DNA of 64,000 bases from Hermatobates lingyangjiaoensis (GCA_026182355.1 JAPFBL010000001.1:868001-932000), one strand, 5' to 3'. Positions 25,335-36,029 are shown, counted from the stretch's first letter. Notes: generated by a model not told the origin, from the sequence alone. Numbers and translations: made by a program.

Positions 25335-25560
25335 GTTAGGAATGTGAAAGTTGAATGTTGGTCAGGAATATGTTTTGATTGGACAAGATGTGTTTCCATT
25401 GGGAAAATGAGGGCTGGTTGGTTAATGGTTTGGGGTTAGACGCTGCCGGCGGGGGGTGTTCCAGTTTTATATTCCGTGAAGCAAGCGGGAAAATAATGTC
25501 CAGTGGGGAAAGAATTGATTCTGTCGAACTCAACGAAGATGGCCTATTTTTAAAAGCTTA
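25335..25560. promoter_or_regulatory. GC-richer island, candidate regulatory element
   Basis: Holds GATTGGACAAG, GGTTGGTTAATGGTTTGGG, CTGCCGGCGGGGGG and CCGTGAAGCAAGCGGG. Short overlapping reading frames are shadows of base composition. Confidence 0.25.
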
Positions 25561-27307
25561 ATGGAATTCTCTTTAATAGCTTACTACAAATACGACGGAA
25601 AATGCTACTTAGTAAACTCAAGATTTTACCTGACTGGACGAGAGGAAACTATAAATAAGTCCTTACTCAGTGAATAACGAGATAGATTATGTTAACCATT
25701 TAAACAAATGTAATACGTCATAATAATTTAATAATTTTAGGCATAACCATTACTATGATAATTTGAATACTTTTCAAAATTTAGAACTACATCTATTTAC
25801 ATTTGTAAACATTGTGTCAAAAACTCCTTAAATTTATCAAAGAAACCATCCACAAAATTGAAATATCAATTTCAATACCAGATAGTAGTAACTAAAATCA
25901 AGTTTGACTAGATAGCTTTTAACAAAGAACAATAATTAAAATAATATTTTTGAGAAATAAAGGAAATAACATTATTTAATCTGACAACTACAAAAAAAAT
26001 CATTGAATATTCAATCAAATCTTACAATCTAATTATCAATTATAACTATAAACAAATACTAATCTAGATCTAAAAGTAAATTAGAACAAAATATTTTTAA
26101 AAAAAAATTAATTGGTTTCATATTTAAATAAAAAACATAATTGATATGTTTTTTGGTTGAAACTAAACTGTTTCTTTAATTTTTGATTATTCTCCAATAC
26201 ATCATGATGACAGAGTGCAGCCTTTACTAAAATTACAAACATTAATGAGATTGTTTTATATTTACCATTATTTGATATCTACTGCTATTTGATAACTTGC
26301 TAATTATGATTAAAATCTATTCTATACGTCAGATTTTTCTTACGTTCAGAATTTCTTACTTTGCATCAATCCTTTCCCACTCAAGGGTTTTGAAATATGA
26401 AAATGTTCTTCGTAGTTTTGGAAATATTAATCAAATATTTATTTATTTGTCTTTTGTTATTCCCCTTATAGAAATAAGGAGTATTTTATTCTGTTATCAA
26501 ACAAATTAAACATTCCGTTATTATCCTCATTGTAATGGATATGAATAATAAAATATAATAATAATACAAATATTATTGGTGTATTTAAAGTTATTTAAAG
26601 GTTTACGTTCTAGATTCTAGATGATCGTTACAAAGTTACTGATGGCGTAATATCAACAATAGGATTTTTCTGATCAAAATCATGTATGTTTTATTGATAG
26701 AAAGTACTGTATAATATCCATTCCATTAGCAAAATTTATAATCTATTCCAACAATCTTCCCATTATAAATGATTTAAATATTACACAAAACACTGTTAAC
26801 ATTTCCCACAACGGCAACCATTAGAGGATGTTTCATTTCTGATAAAAATTTTAAGTATCTACTGAATTTTCTTAGCATAAAGAGTTGATCAGTAGTTTCA
26901 TCTCAACCTAATTTTGATAAATATATGCCTAAAATTCAATACCTCAAAACTGATATGTAAATGACAAAAGCAAAAAAATAAAAAAAAACCGATCAACTAT
27001 GTTATGCAAACCAGCAGTAATCCACGGTATTTTTCCTCTCGTAAAAACTGTTCAATGATTAACTGTTCTATTAGAGATTAACATAAACCACTGTTACCAG
27101 TAAATTTAACATAAGTGTATTGTAAATATAAATATAGCTTGTGTGTTGTGTAAAAATTATGAACTATAAATACAAAATTATATAATTTTTATCATTATAA
27201 AGCAATAATATTTAATCATTAAAAATTATAACAATTGATTTATTGATTCTTTTATTTCAAAGAAGTAAGAAAGCTTACGGAAAGTTAAATATTAAGGTTT
27301 CTGCAGG
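25560..27307. other. AT-rich intronic DNA, nothing recognised
   Basis: No repeats of known family, no coding signature. Confidence 0.5.
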
Positions 27308-27612
27308 GGGGCCTGGTTAGCTAACAGGTAAAGACACTCGCCTCTGGGCTGGTAGTCAGAGGTTCAATCCCCACCTGGCCCACGATTTATTCACGAAGTG
27401 AGTACTTCGTCCCTCGGAGAGGACGATAAGCCGTCGGTTTCGAGACTGTTCGATGTCATGTACTTCATAAAGATCCCCTACTCGAAATGCACTTGAGTTA
27501 GGCAAAATGTAGAACTCCCAATGTAGAATCTGTGGAATTACTAATAAAACAAAAAGCCGGTAAACAGCCGACGTTATCATCCGCTAGAGGATCGGTTTAA
27601 ACAATAAAAAAA
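27308..27612 (+). mobile_element. tRNA-derived SINE, copy B
   Basis: Same family as 7341 and 57694: GGGCCTGGTTAGCTAACAGG (box A altered by an insertion), GGTTCAATCCCC (box B), GTCCCTCGGAGAGGACGATA, AAAGATCCCCTACTC, GCACTTGAGTTAGGC, AAAAAGCCGGTAAAC and an A-rich tail. It lies inside the BCL11 intron, opposite to the gene. Confidence 0.85.
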
Positions 27613-29384
27613 AAAAAGAAAAATTTTTCGCATATAAAACTTGATTCAGAAAAGAACTAGACGTTTACTGAAATTTTTTTTGTAACGAATTTTGATTGCA
27701 ATATCTAATTATTCAGGAGAAATCTAGGTTATTGTTATTTTGATATAATAAATGCAAAAATAAAATACATTTCATAAAAACAGGGTTGTGAATTATATTT
27801 GCGTTCAATAACATTCATGTTATCAAAATATTGAAAATTTGTCTATAAACTTAACATTTTTAGGAATTATCATCTAAAATAAAATATATTATCAATTTCA
27901 CCAGATAAAAAGTTAATTAAAAAATTTTACAAAAAGACTATAATTAATTTTGAATTATTTTTGTAAGTTTATATCAGTGTTAATATGACTTAAGGCACGG
28001 ACGAAGTGAAGGAGGAAGCTCAACTGTAATTATGCATTCAAATAAGTGAATTCTAGGAATAGCCTAGACTCTAACTAAATAAATAGTAATTTGTAACTTA
28101 AAAAATACAGGCTTTTTGGAAACAAGTGTCAAGAAAATGAAATAACGAAATTATTTCAGTGCTGAATGGTTGTGTTTGGTTAATGGATCTAGAAAGAATA
28201 AAAATTATAAATACCTAAAAAAAAAAATCAATATAATCTCAAGGAATGGTGGAATGATGTTTGCACGTTTACGTCTGTAAACGACTCATTTATCATTGAT
28301 CTGCATATCATTACTGTCCAACATAGTTCTGGGGTTCACTTCACGGTACTTGCTAATGTGTAGAAAAAAATAACATCGATTTACCGCCAGAACGTGAAAA
28401 AAAAACAAAAAATAAAACGCAGTTATTAAGTGGACGTTGTTTTTTACTCAGATATCATAGCTTATTTAATAAATTTCACGATTAATTATATACAGTATTG
28501 ATAATAAATAGGTACTTGTCCCAAAATGTAGTTTTGATAGAAAACATAATAATAATTCAACAAGTAAATACAAGAGCAAGTTGATAGTTGATCTCATTAA
28601 TGTTTTAATATTTCGCGTGCATTTAAAATCAATGAGGTTATGGTATTATAATAATAATCTTTAGAAATATTAATTCAAAATGCTAACCTTTTATTGTTAC
28701 GAAGAAAAAAATATTTCAATATTACCATAAAATACACCCAAAACTTTATTATTACCCTCATTTTAATCTACTATACAAATAAAATATACTATAATATAAT
28801 ATTACAAATATAAAGTTTAAAGAGTATAATTAATATATATTTTCATTTTATTTATATTTGAATAAAATAATCTATTCATTCTAAATATTTTGAAAAAATT
28901 CTTGTTTTTATTTCTTAAGTAAATTTTAAGCACCCAACTCACTTAATGTATCAGAAGATAATTTAAATAAAAAAGAGAAAAGAAAAATATTTATATTTAT
29001 TACTGAAGGAAAGTAGTATCTAAAATAATTGTATGGATTTTATCTACATTTAAAGAAATGAAATAGAGAAATATAGGTTTGGTACTTTAGTTCAAGCTAA
29101 GATATGTAAATGATTAAGAATATACATATTACAAAATGATTAAGGTATACATATCACAGCTAGGATTTTAATTGGATTTCTATTGTTATGAATCTATTTA
29201 AAAATTAAATATTGGTTTTACTTTATATTTTTATGAGCTATACAACTTTTCATAATTTTAAAATATTAAACTTATATGGAATCATAAGGCAATAAAACGT
29301 CATTATTTGCACTGAGAGACAATAGAGACAAAGAGCCTTGATTCCACTAGGGTACATGTTACTGGTTGTTCGACTGTAACTAAG
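27613..29384. other. AT-rich intronic DNA, nothing recognised
   Basis: Only short A/T runs; no family recognised. Confidence 0.5.
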
Positions 29385-29496
29385 GAGCTATCGTGGAATG
29401 AATTGAGTAAACCTGTTCCCGTTAGATCATTGGAGTTAAGAAGCAAAGTTTGGTATGGTTATTGCTTGATTGGGTGACACCATTGTTGTTGACGCC
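29385..29496 (+). pseudogene. 5S rRNA pseudogene (or 5S-derived SINE)
   Basis: CTGTTCCCGTTAGATCATTG, GAGTTAAGAAGC, GGTATGGTTATTGCTTG and ATTGGGTGACACC align in order with 5S rRNA (internal promoter boxes A and C). A 5S-like 3' end, TTGTTGTTGACGCC, follows after a short deletion. Many substitutions make a functional gene unlikely. Confidence 0.65.
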
Positions 29497-29699
29497 ACCA
29501 ATAATGATTTAAATAGATACCAAATCAAAAATAAGCCCACACGCCCTTTGTATAGTCTGAAAGGTGTTAAACCTTTGTTGACTATATAAATTTAAACTAT
29601 CAATACCAATAGCATAACATAGTGCATGGTATAGTATACGCAGTAGATATAGTATATACATATATTAATTACATGTATGTGATTAAAATGTAAATTACA

Positions 29700-29875
29700 T
29701 TCACATTCACATAATGTACATTCACATAAGGTTGTTTTCATTGGACCAACCCTTGAGCACCACATCCTTGGTGTCTGCCTGATGTAGAACACAAAGTGTT
29801 CGTAACGCTTTGTTGCCGTTGAATAAAACTTCATTTGTGTGGAGATTTTTGTTTGTTTATCCATTTTACCTCAAA
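29700..29875 (+). mobile_element. PLE-type terminal repeat fragment with degenerate ribozyme-like motif
   Basis: Contains CCTGATGTAGAACACAAAGT with a perfect 6-bp stem GAACAC/GTGTTC, followed by GTAACG where a hammerhead would have GAAA. The end CATTTGTGTGGAGATTTTTG and TTATCCATTTTACCTCA is shared with the palindrome at 8429-8557. Assignment to a Penelope-like family is an inference from this layout. Confidence 0.45.
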
Positions 29876-30174
29876 ATTACATTCATGATAACTACATTTA
29901 CAAAGGATAGTCTTTTCTATTATAATTATTAACGTTAAAGTTTTAAACTTAATTCACTACAGTTAGAGTTATTGTTGGTTAAGTAATTTATAGATACACT
30001 TATATTTCTAAATTTTTAAGGAAATAAGTGTTTAAGGTAATTATTTAATAATACAGTGGTTGAAAAGAAGAAAACTTAAGGAAAAAATAGATATTTTCTC
30101 AGAGTTAATGCAAGCAGGGAGTGAGGATTAAGGAACACATAAATAAAGTCTGAGGGTGTATATATAATATATAA

Positions 30175-30335
30175 GGGTAGAAAGGGGTGTATTTCCCTGC
30201 GGAGCGGAAGGAAGCGGAAGAGGGTGGGGTCTCAGGGCGCTGGACCTGAAGAGGCCTTTTTATTTAGGGCGAGATCCTGACCCACCTCCGCTATGCTTCT
30301 CCACGACCACTTCCTTCTAGTAGCATTCTCTATTT
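30175..30335. promoter_or_regulatory. candidate enhancer with clustered ETS motifs
   Basis: GAGCGGAAGGAAGCGGAAGA contains three GGAA cores in 16 bases; CCACTTCCTTC lies on the other strand about 100 bases on. Also CTTTTTATTTAGGG (MEF2/Hox-like). Sharp GC rise over the flanks. Confidence 0.35.
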
Positions 30336-31526
30336 TATGGATCATTATATACAAGCGCCTGCCAACTAAGGTGTCTTTACTTTCGCTTTAAATATCAATT
30401 ATTCATTGAAATTGTAATTAAGAAAAATATTAATTCACTATAGCTGAAAATAAAAAACCAACGAATTTACTTGTTTATATCTTGAATAACACATTCATAA
30501 AAAAATCACTATTTCAATATTATCCATACTCGGAGTAAAATGAAATTACATTTCATTTTAATTGTCCCAATTTATATATCTAAAATGATTTTACGTGTCC
30601 TCATTTCAAAATATATTATTTTTACTTACATACTGAGCTTGTATTATTCATTTAATATTTCACTTTAAAATTATTAAAGTCATAACATAACTTGGAACTT
30701 AAAAGATTAAAAATGGTTATATCCAAACAAATATAAAAGTTACCAAAAACTGATATGTCAAATACTATTTACAAAATTAAAAAACTGCCTCATTGCGTAT
30801 GCATCACACAGTGTAATAAATATAAAATTTAGATTATAATCCTTCAGATTAAATGTTTAACTAAAGGTTTTAAATCATACCTTACGTTATTTCTAAATGA
30901 AGGGATTAAAAATAATTTAAAATAAATAATAATGCATTAGATGCTTTAGCAAGAAAATATCTAAAAGTCGCTTTCATTTCATTTGATATATATATAATGT
31001 TAGATTGGTTAACAGATTGAAAAAATACCATTGATTTTGGGTGAAGAATTGGGTAGAAAAGAATTTAAATGTGTAAAAGTTCAGAAACATGTTGGGTGGC
31101 AAAGGACCAAAACCAATAAATATTAACTGAAAAAAAGTCTTCATTCAATAAACGTGCACATTAAATGCTATAATGTCTAATAAATTTCACCTCCTTACAA
31201 AATATTTTAATTAACTAATTGCTTGGATCATCAACATTAAAAAGAATTGTATAAACACGATATTAAGTTCAGGTTTAAGAAGCGGTTCATCAACCTGTAT
31301 AACATTCTCCATTAATAGGGTTTCTGCCACAAAATTAATGTAACTAAATATAAAATAATTATATTACATTTCAGCATCTCTTATAGCATTGTAAATATAA
31401 GCAGAGAATATATTTAGAGAAGGAATAAAAAAAGTATTACAATTTAGCTTTATCATTTAATAATGCATAAATCTAAACTCAGAGCGCTATCACACAGTAA
31501 GAGATTATATGTTTAGACTGACAAAA

Positions 31527-31634
31527 AGATTTCAAATAAACACGTGAAATAACAATCAATGATCAAACCACAATATGAAATGGGAGAACAAGACTAAGAT
31601 CTTTCAACCGTAACAAGCGGTCTTCGTCAGAGTC
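31527..31634 (-). mobile_element. PLE terminal repeat copy (antisense)
   Basis: On the minus strand: CTCTGACGAAGACCGCTTG, GTTACGGTTGAAAGATCTTA, then GGTTTGATCATTGATTG and TTATTTCACGTGTTTATTTG. It is the same repeat as at 33222-33460, 50506-50690, 56426 and 63687. It includes an intact hammerhead-like ribozyme at 31592-31634. A short right-hand piece (TATTGTGGTTTGATCATTCA) follows near 31657-31676 in opposite orientation. Confidence 0.8.
31592..31634 (-). ncRNA. minimal type I hammerhead ribozyme in PLE terminal repeat
   Basis: Minus-strand order: GACU (stem I), CUGACGA (core), one extra A, GACCG / CGGUU (stem II) around CUUGUUA, GAAA (core), AGAUCU palindrome (minimal stem III, sharing the last A of GAAA), U17 cleavage base, then AGUC (stem I). 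Every required core base is present. Published PLE hammerheads with such short stem III act as dimers. Confidence 0.8.
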
Positions 31635-32014
31635 AAAAACCTAACTGAAACACTGATATATTGTGGTTTGATCATTCAATGTCTAGACTGACATATGATC
31701 TAGCATTTTTATAAAAACCAGATTAAAGAACGTTTTTAGGTTTTATGTAGAACTAAACATTGATTCTAAATAACGATAACAGATTAAATGTTGAAATTAA
31801 AATTCCTTGACTGGAAAAAATAGTGGTTATGGCATCGTAAACAAAATCATAAATCTCAGATGTGTAAACTTTTGTTTGATTAATGAGAAGTGATGACTAC
31901 CCTTAAACATTGTTATAAATTTAATTAGACGCTATTTGTAAAATAAGAAATGGGAAAACATTTGATTATTGATTGGTTAATTAACATTAACCAATGTTGA
32001 TTGTTTAATTGAAC

Positions 32015-32085
32015 ATTAAGTGGTGTGATCATTGATTGTTATTTCACGTGTTTATGTGAAATCATTATATATATATATATTTAAA
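32015..32085 (+). mobile_element. PLE terminal repeat 3' end piece plus TA tract
   Basis: GGTGTGATCATTGATTGTTA then TTTCACGTGTTTATGTGAAATC and a TA run match the 3' end of the repeat, in the same sense as the PLE ORF that begins just downstream. Confidence 0.65.
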
Positions 32086-32101
32086 GTGTATATATATACC
32101 T

Positions 32102-33100
32102 AGCAATGCTAAATGGCTTCGCTATGTTGACGATGTTCTATGTATTTGGCCAGATGATAAAAATGTTAGCAGTTTTTTGGATACCCTCAATATGTTTGTT
32201 CCGTCTATTCAATTTACAATTTAATTAGAAAATAATAATAAACTCCCTTTCCTGGATGTGCTTTTGCACCGAAGTGGTAACAAATTGAATTATAGTATTT
32301 ACAGAAAATTTACAAATGTATCCTCTTATGTTCATTTCTTCTCGGCACACCCCCTCAGTGTCAAAAAATCCGTTTTTAATAGCATGTTTTTGAGAGCTTT
32401 CAAAATTTGCAGTGAACCATTTTTAGAAGAAGAAATTAAATATATTTACAAAGTTTCAACCTCTCTAATGTATCCAAAAAAATTAATTGATAACGTGATG
32501 AAAAAAGCCAAACAATATTTGATGTCATCTGTAAGTGAGGAACGTTTTTCAAGAAGGAATTTGCTGGTGGTTCCCTACAGCCCATGTTTAAAAGACATTC
32601 CATATTTGTTGAAGAAGCTAGATATCTCAGTTACATTTAGTAGTAGTGGTAATTTGTCAAATAGACTTGTCCATAACTCTAAAAGAAGCCGAAAAAACTG
32701 TTGTGTATACAGAATTCCTTGCAAGGATTGCGAGTTGGCTTATATTGGACAGACGGGAAAAGGAATGGATACAAGGATTAAGCAACATCAGTATTCAGTT
32801 AGAAGACAAGATGATAAAAGTGCCTTGTTCCTACACATTAGAGACAAAAATCACATAATTAACTGGAAAGAAGCAAAGGAGTTGGTTTTTATGTCATGTG
32901 AAAGAAGAAGAAACATTGTTGAAAGCGCCCTCATAAAAGACTTTTCTAAGAACTTGGTCAACACTAGTCCAGGCCTTTTTAAATTAGATGAATTTCTAAT
33001 TGAAGGAATTATCAAACAAATCAAGACTATTTCAACAGATATAGGGAAAAATACTGTCAATGATGCCAATCTTACTCCTTCTTTAAATCAAAATTCATAA
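32102..33100 (+). pseudogene. Penelope-like retroelement: end of reverse transcriptase plus GIY-YIG endonuclease, 5' truncated
   Basis: The ORF opens with KWLRYVDDVLCIW (RT catalytic motif, YVDD), continues through FLDTLNMFVPSIQFT, meets an in-frame TAA at 32222-32224, then runs LPFLDVLLHR to a TAA at 33098-33100. From the codon at 32258 (residue 1), the GIY-YIG endonuclease has VYRIPC (150-155), YIGQT (162-166), Arg173 and Glu222 (IVESALI), so its catalytic residues look intact. The RT N-terminus is missing. PLEs copy RNA by target-primed reverse transcription with this endonuclease nicking DNA. Except for the one stop, the frame is open for about 330 codons, implying a fairly young copy. 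It is flanked by terminal repeats in mixed orientation. Confidence 0.92.
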
Positions 33101-33124
33101 CCTGCTTACAACTTGTATTCACTT

Positions 33125-33160
33125 GCTCTCTGACGACGTGAAAACGAAAGGCCTTAGAGC
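33125..33160 (+). ncRNA. hammerhead-like ribozyme motif immediately after the PLE ORF
   Basis: GCUCU (stem I), CUGACGA (core), C, GU-GAAA-AC (very short stem II), GAAA, AGGCCU palindrome (minimal stem III), U17, AGAGC (stem I, five perfect pairs). Stem II is weak, but the overall architecture repeats that of the terminal-repeat ribozymes with a different sequence. It starts 25 bases after the stop codon. Confidence 0.6.
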
Positions 33161-33293
33161 GACTATCTTCTTTAATTTGTTGTGAGTTACCTGAATATAT
33201 ATATATATATATATATATATAAAGAAAAGATTTCACACAAACACGTGAAATAACAATCAATGATCAAATCACAATAAGAAAATGGGAAAACAA

Positions 33294-33336
33294 GACTAAG
33301 ATCTTTCAACCGTAACAAGCGGTTTTCGTCAGAGTC
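33294..33336 (-). ncRNA. minimal type I hammerhead ribozyme, left arm
   Basis: Minus strand: GACU, CUGACGA, extra A, AACCG / CGGUU stem II (five Watson-Crick pairs), GAAA, AGAUCU, U, AGUC. The best-paired copy in the window. Confidence 0.85.
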
Positions 33337-33376
33337 AAAAACCCAACTGAAAAACCCAACCCACAGTTGGGTTTTT

Positions 33377-33419
33377 GACTCTGACGAAGACTGCTTGTTA
33401 CGGTTGAAAGATCTTAGTC
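33377..33419 (+). ncRNA. minimal type I hammerhead ribozyme, right arm
   Basis: Plus strand: GACU, CUGACGA, extra A, GACUG / CGGUU stem II (with G-U pairs), GAAA, AGAUCU, U, AGUC. Core complete. Confidence 0.8.
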
Positions 33420-33455
33420 TTGTTTTCCCATTTTCTTATTGTGGTTTGATCATTG

Positions 33456-33481
<26 letters not shown>

Positions 33482-33501
<20 letters not shown>

Positions 33502-33510
33502 TGAGAGAGC
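33482..33510 (+). repeat. (GA)n microsatellite
   Basis: GA repeats directly after the TA run that ends the PLE inverted junction. Confidence 0.9.
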
Positions 33511-33729
33511 AAAGAAATAAAAAAAAAATGAACTTACCGTGGTAATTTAAATTTCAACTATATAACTATATTTTACTTTAATAATAAAGTAATATTAAAA
33601 TAAAAAATGGCTTTAATATTAAATGAATTATGTTATAATAATTTTAAATATTTAGTTTTTAAGTTTTAAATATGTTATCTGGTTATGATAGGAATATTAT
33701 AACTGAAATACCTTTTTAAAATGTTAAGT

Positions 33730-34060
33730 AATTTTAAAGATTTCGGTTCACTTGGAATAAAGGCTAATGATGAAGAAATGCTTCTGGGGGATGATTTAGA
33801 ATTTGAAAGTGGGATGGTGGGTTGCAGAGTGGATACAACCCCGGCCCCACCACCTACATCTCCTAAAAACGCATTATTATTTATGACGTGGTGGATTTCC
33901 CATGCGCTTAATTCTTGAGGCGGGTCCGCGGGGATGTTTCTAACTTATTCAGAGGCCGTGGTCCGATGTCTTATCAAGCCCTGATAAGCTACCCTCCATA
34001 AATAACCTGGACCACTGCCTCTACCCCATACTGCCGTCTGTTTTCTTATGCAAATTCTAA
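33730..34060. promoter_or_regulatory. candidate enhancer with an inverted GATA pair
   Basis: CTTATCA (33970-33976) and TGATAAG (33982-33988) form a 7-bp inverted GATA pair. Also TTATTTATGACGTGG and CGGGTCCGCGGGG. The 65-codon frame at 33721-33918 on plus has no recognised homolog and probably reflects this island. Confidence 0.35.
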
Positions 34061-34079
34061 CCCATTCTACCACCATATA

Positions 34080-36020
34080 TAACACTCTTTTATTCCCCCC
34101 CTTATAACACACCCGAAAAAAAAGCCACTCAATTAACTTGACCTCTCAATTACTTTCACCTACTGCACAAGATACTCATTGTACCGGGTGATATAAATTA
34201 ATAATTCACCCTATTACACTATAATATTATTTAATATGCAACAGTTAAATATTGTATCACAAATCCCCATCAAATTAACAGTTGGAAAAGAATTTGATTT
34301 CCCATGTTCCTTTGTTTAGTCAAATCAAGTAAGCTACACTACAAGAAGACAGAGAAGCGCACTGATCTACTTGTGACATCATTCAACAAAGCATATTCAC
34401 GCCCAGAGTACAAATTGTGACATAATCAAGTTGTAAAACAAAACAACGTACAATCTTACCTTTTTAAATCTCTACTCCAATCAACCGGATACGCAATTAC
34501 TTCCATCTTCACAAACATTTTGTAATAAACTGAGTATTTCATCACGTAATCATATATATTTGTGGCTACCTCACGATTTATTTTCTATTCATTTTAATAT
34601 TCGGACACATATTTGGTCAACTATTGGACAATAATTATTCCATTTTGTTTTAGTTACTCATCATTTTTGTACGATGTCAGGTACTCGTTAAAGATCCCTA
34701 GTCTAAATACACTTGAGTTAGGCAAAATTTAGGACTCACACAGTAGAGTCCTAAATCTTCATTGTGTGGTATCGCAAAGGACCAATGCTCGGCCTACGTG
34801 TGTTCTTTTGTAGGACTACCACTGCAACCTAACCTAACCTACTCATCATTTTTTAGATATATTATTTAAGTTTTCATTCTTTTTGATATAGTTCTTACTG
34901 CTCATTTTTTTAGTCTTTTTCCTAACACTAATGTATTAGTTATATTATATTAATGTTAAGTCATATGCTGGATGGTTAGTTTGTTCGTTTATGGTGGTTT
35001 TTGTAAATTGTTTTATATTTCAATATTTTTAAAGCAACTGTTATTACTAAAGCTATTTTTATTGCTTCTATTAAAGTTTTAGTTCTTTACCTAGTAGGTA
35101 CATCAAGTTTTTTTTCCATAGAATCCACATGTTATTAGAACATATGTTGTGCGATTTTATTAGTTTCCCAATTGTCTATATGAAAAATTTAAATTAGTTT
35201 TGATGTTTTATTAGTTATGACTGCGGTCATTGGTCCAATATTTTATGTAATAGAGAACTGAATAAAAAAAATGATAGGCAGATAGAAACATGGGCTAACA
35301 TGACGAAAATATTTAGTTAATAGTGAAAACACTCTGTGATGATAGAAGTGATCTCGAAAGAGTCGTGTAACCAAAGATTTACAGGTTAAATTTTACACCC
35401 TTCTTTAATTCTTATAACAATCTCCGTTGTAGTAGTACTAATATTATGTAAAATGAGGTTTGTTGGGAAAGGAATCAATAAAGATTAGCCAGTAGCATCG
35501 CAGAAGCAAAATCGGTCCGACGGCTTTACATGAACTAGTATACCAGTATCCTATGTGAAGGCACATATTTATCTCCTCGGCGAAAAATCTGCTCCTAGAC
35601 TCCACTTCAGAAGTTATTAAATTTTGTTTTTTTTTTGTATTTACTCCTTATTAAACTGTTTTAGTTAATTTTCTTTTCTGCTACCATCCTCTGTAGGATG
35701 GCGACACTGTAAGACTGTCTTGCCTTCTAAATGACCTGCTTATTTCTCCTTCCTGGTGATTACAGATATCAATAGTCCTAGAATGTTTTGTTTTTTATGA
35801 GATTTTTTGCCTTCTAATAGTTTAAATATGTATATATGCATGTGATAGGGTTGTTTAAGTATAATGAACATTGTGTGGGATCACAATTCCAAATGTTTGA
35901 ATTTTCTATGTATTGTTCAAAGTACTATTCACTATAATCCTTTGACATTAGGAGCTTGTTGTATGGGATGGTAGGAATTCCGTTTGATGTATTAATTATT
36001 ACTGGACCAATATGACGTTT
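34080..36020. other. AT-rich intronic stretch
   Basis: Contains the TSD-flanked insertion at 34669-34839. A mildly GC-richer patch with GGAATCAATAAAGATTAGCC lies near 35470-35600. Nothing else recognised. Confidence 0.5.
34669..34839 (+). mobile_element. 171-bp retroinsertion with SINE-like body and (AACCT)n tail
   Basis: Flanked by identical 14-bp direct repeats TACTCATCATTTTT (34655-34668 and 34840-34853). The 5' part (GTACTCGTTAAAGATCCCTA, CACTTGAGTTAGGC) matches the body of the SINE family. The 3' part (CTCGGCCTACGTG ... CTACCACTGC) differs from the SINEs and ends in AACCTAACCTAACC. This looks like a truncated copy of a related element with another 3' end. Confidence 0.8.
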
Positions 36021-36029
36021 TTATACTGA

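Larger units (their letters stand above)
33257..33456. repeat. 93-bp inverted repeat: two PLE terminal repeats joined head to head
   Basis: Arms 33257-33349 and 33364-33456 are 93 bases each with three mismatches and a 14-base spacer. Each arm contains a hammerhead. The repeat continues leftward to 33222 (GATTTCACACAAACACGTGA) and is bounded by TA runs (33196-33221 and 33457-33481). Confidence 0.95.

Noticed and set aside
29592..29864. 90-codon minus-strand frame
   Set aside because: It runs antisense through a repeat fragment and low-complexity AT sequence; no domain recognised.
33721..33918. 65-codon plus-strand frame as a nested gene
   Set aside because: No recognised family, no splice or promoter context, and it coincides with a GC-rich non-coding island.
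34820..34842. Arthropod telomere repeat (TTAGG)n seen as AACCTAACCTAACC
   Set aside because: Fewer than three units, and it forms the tail of a TSD-flanked retroinsertion.
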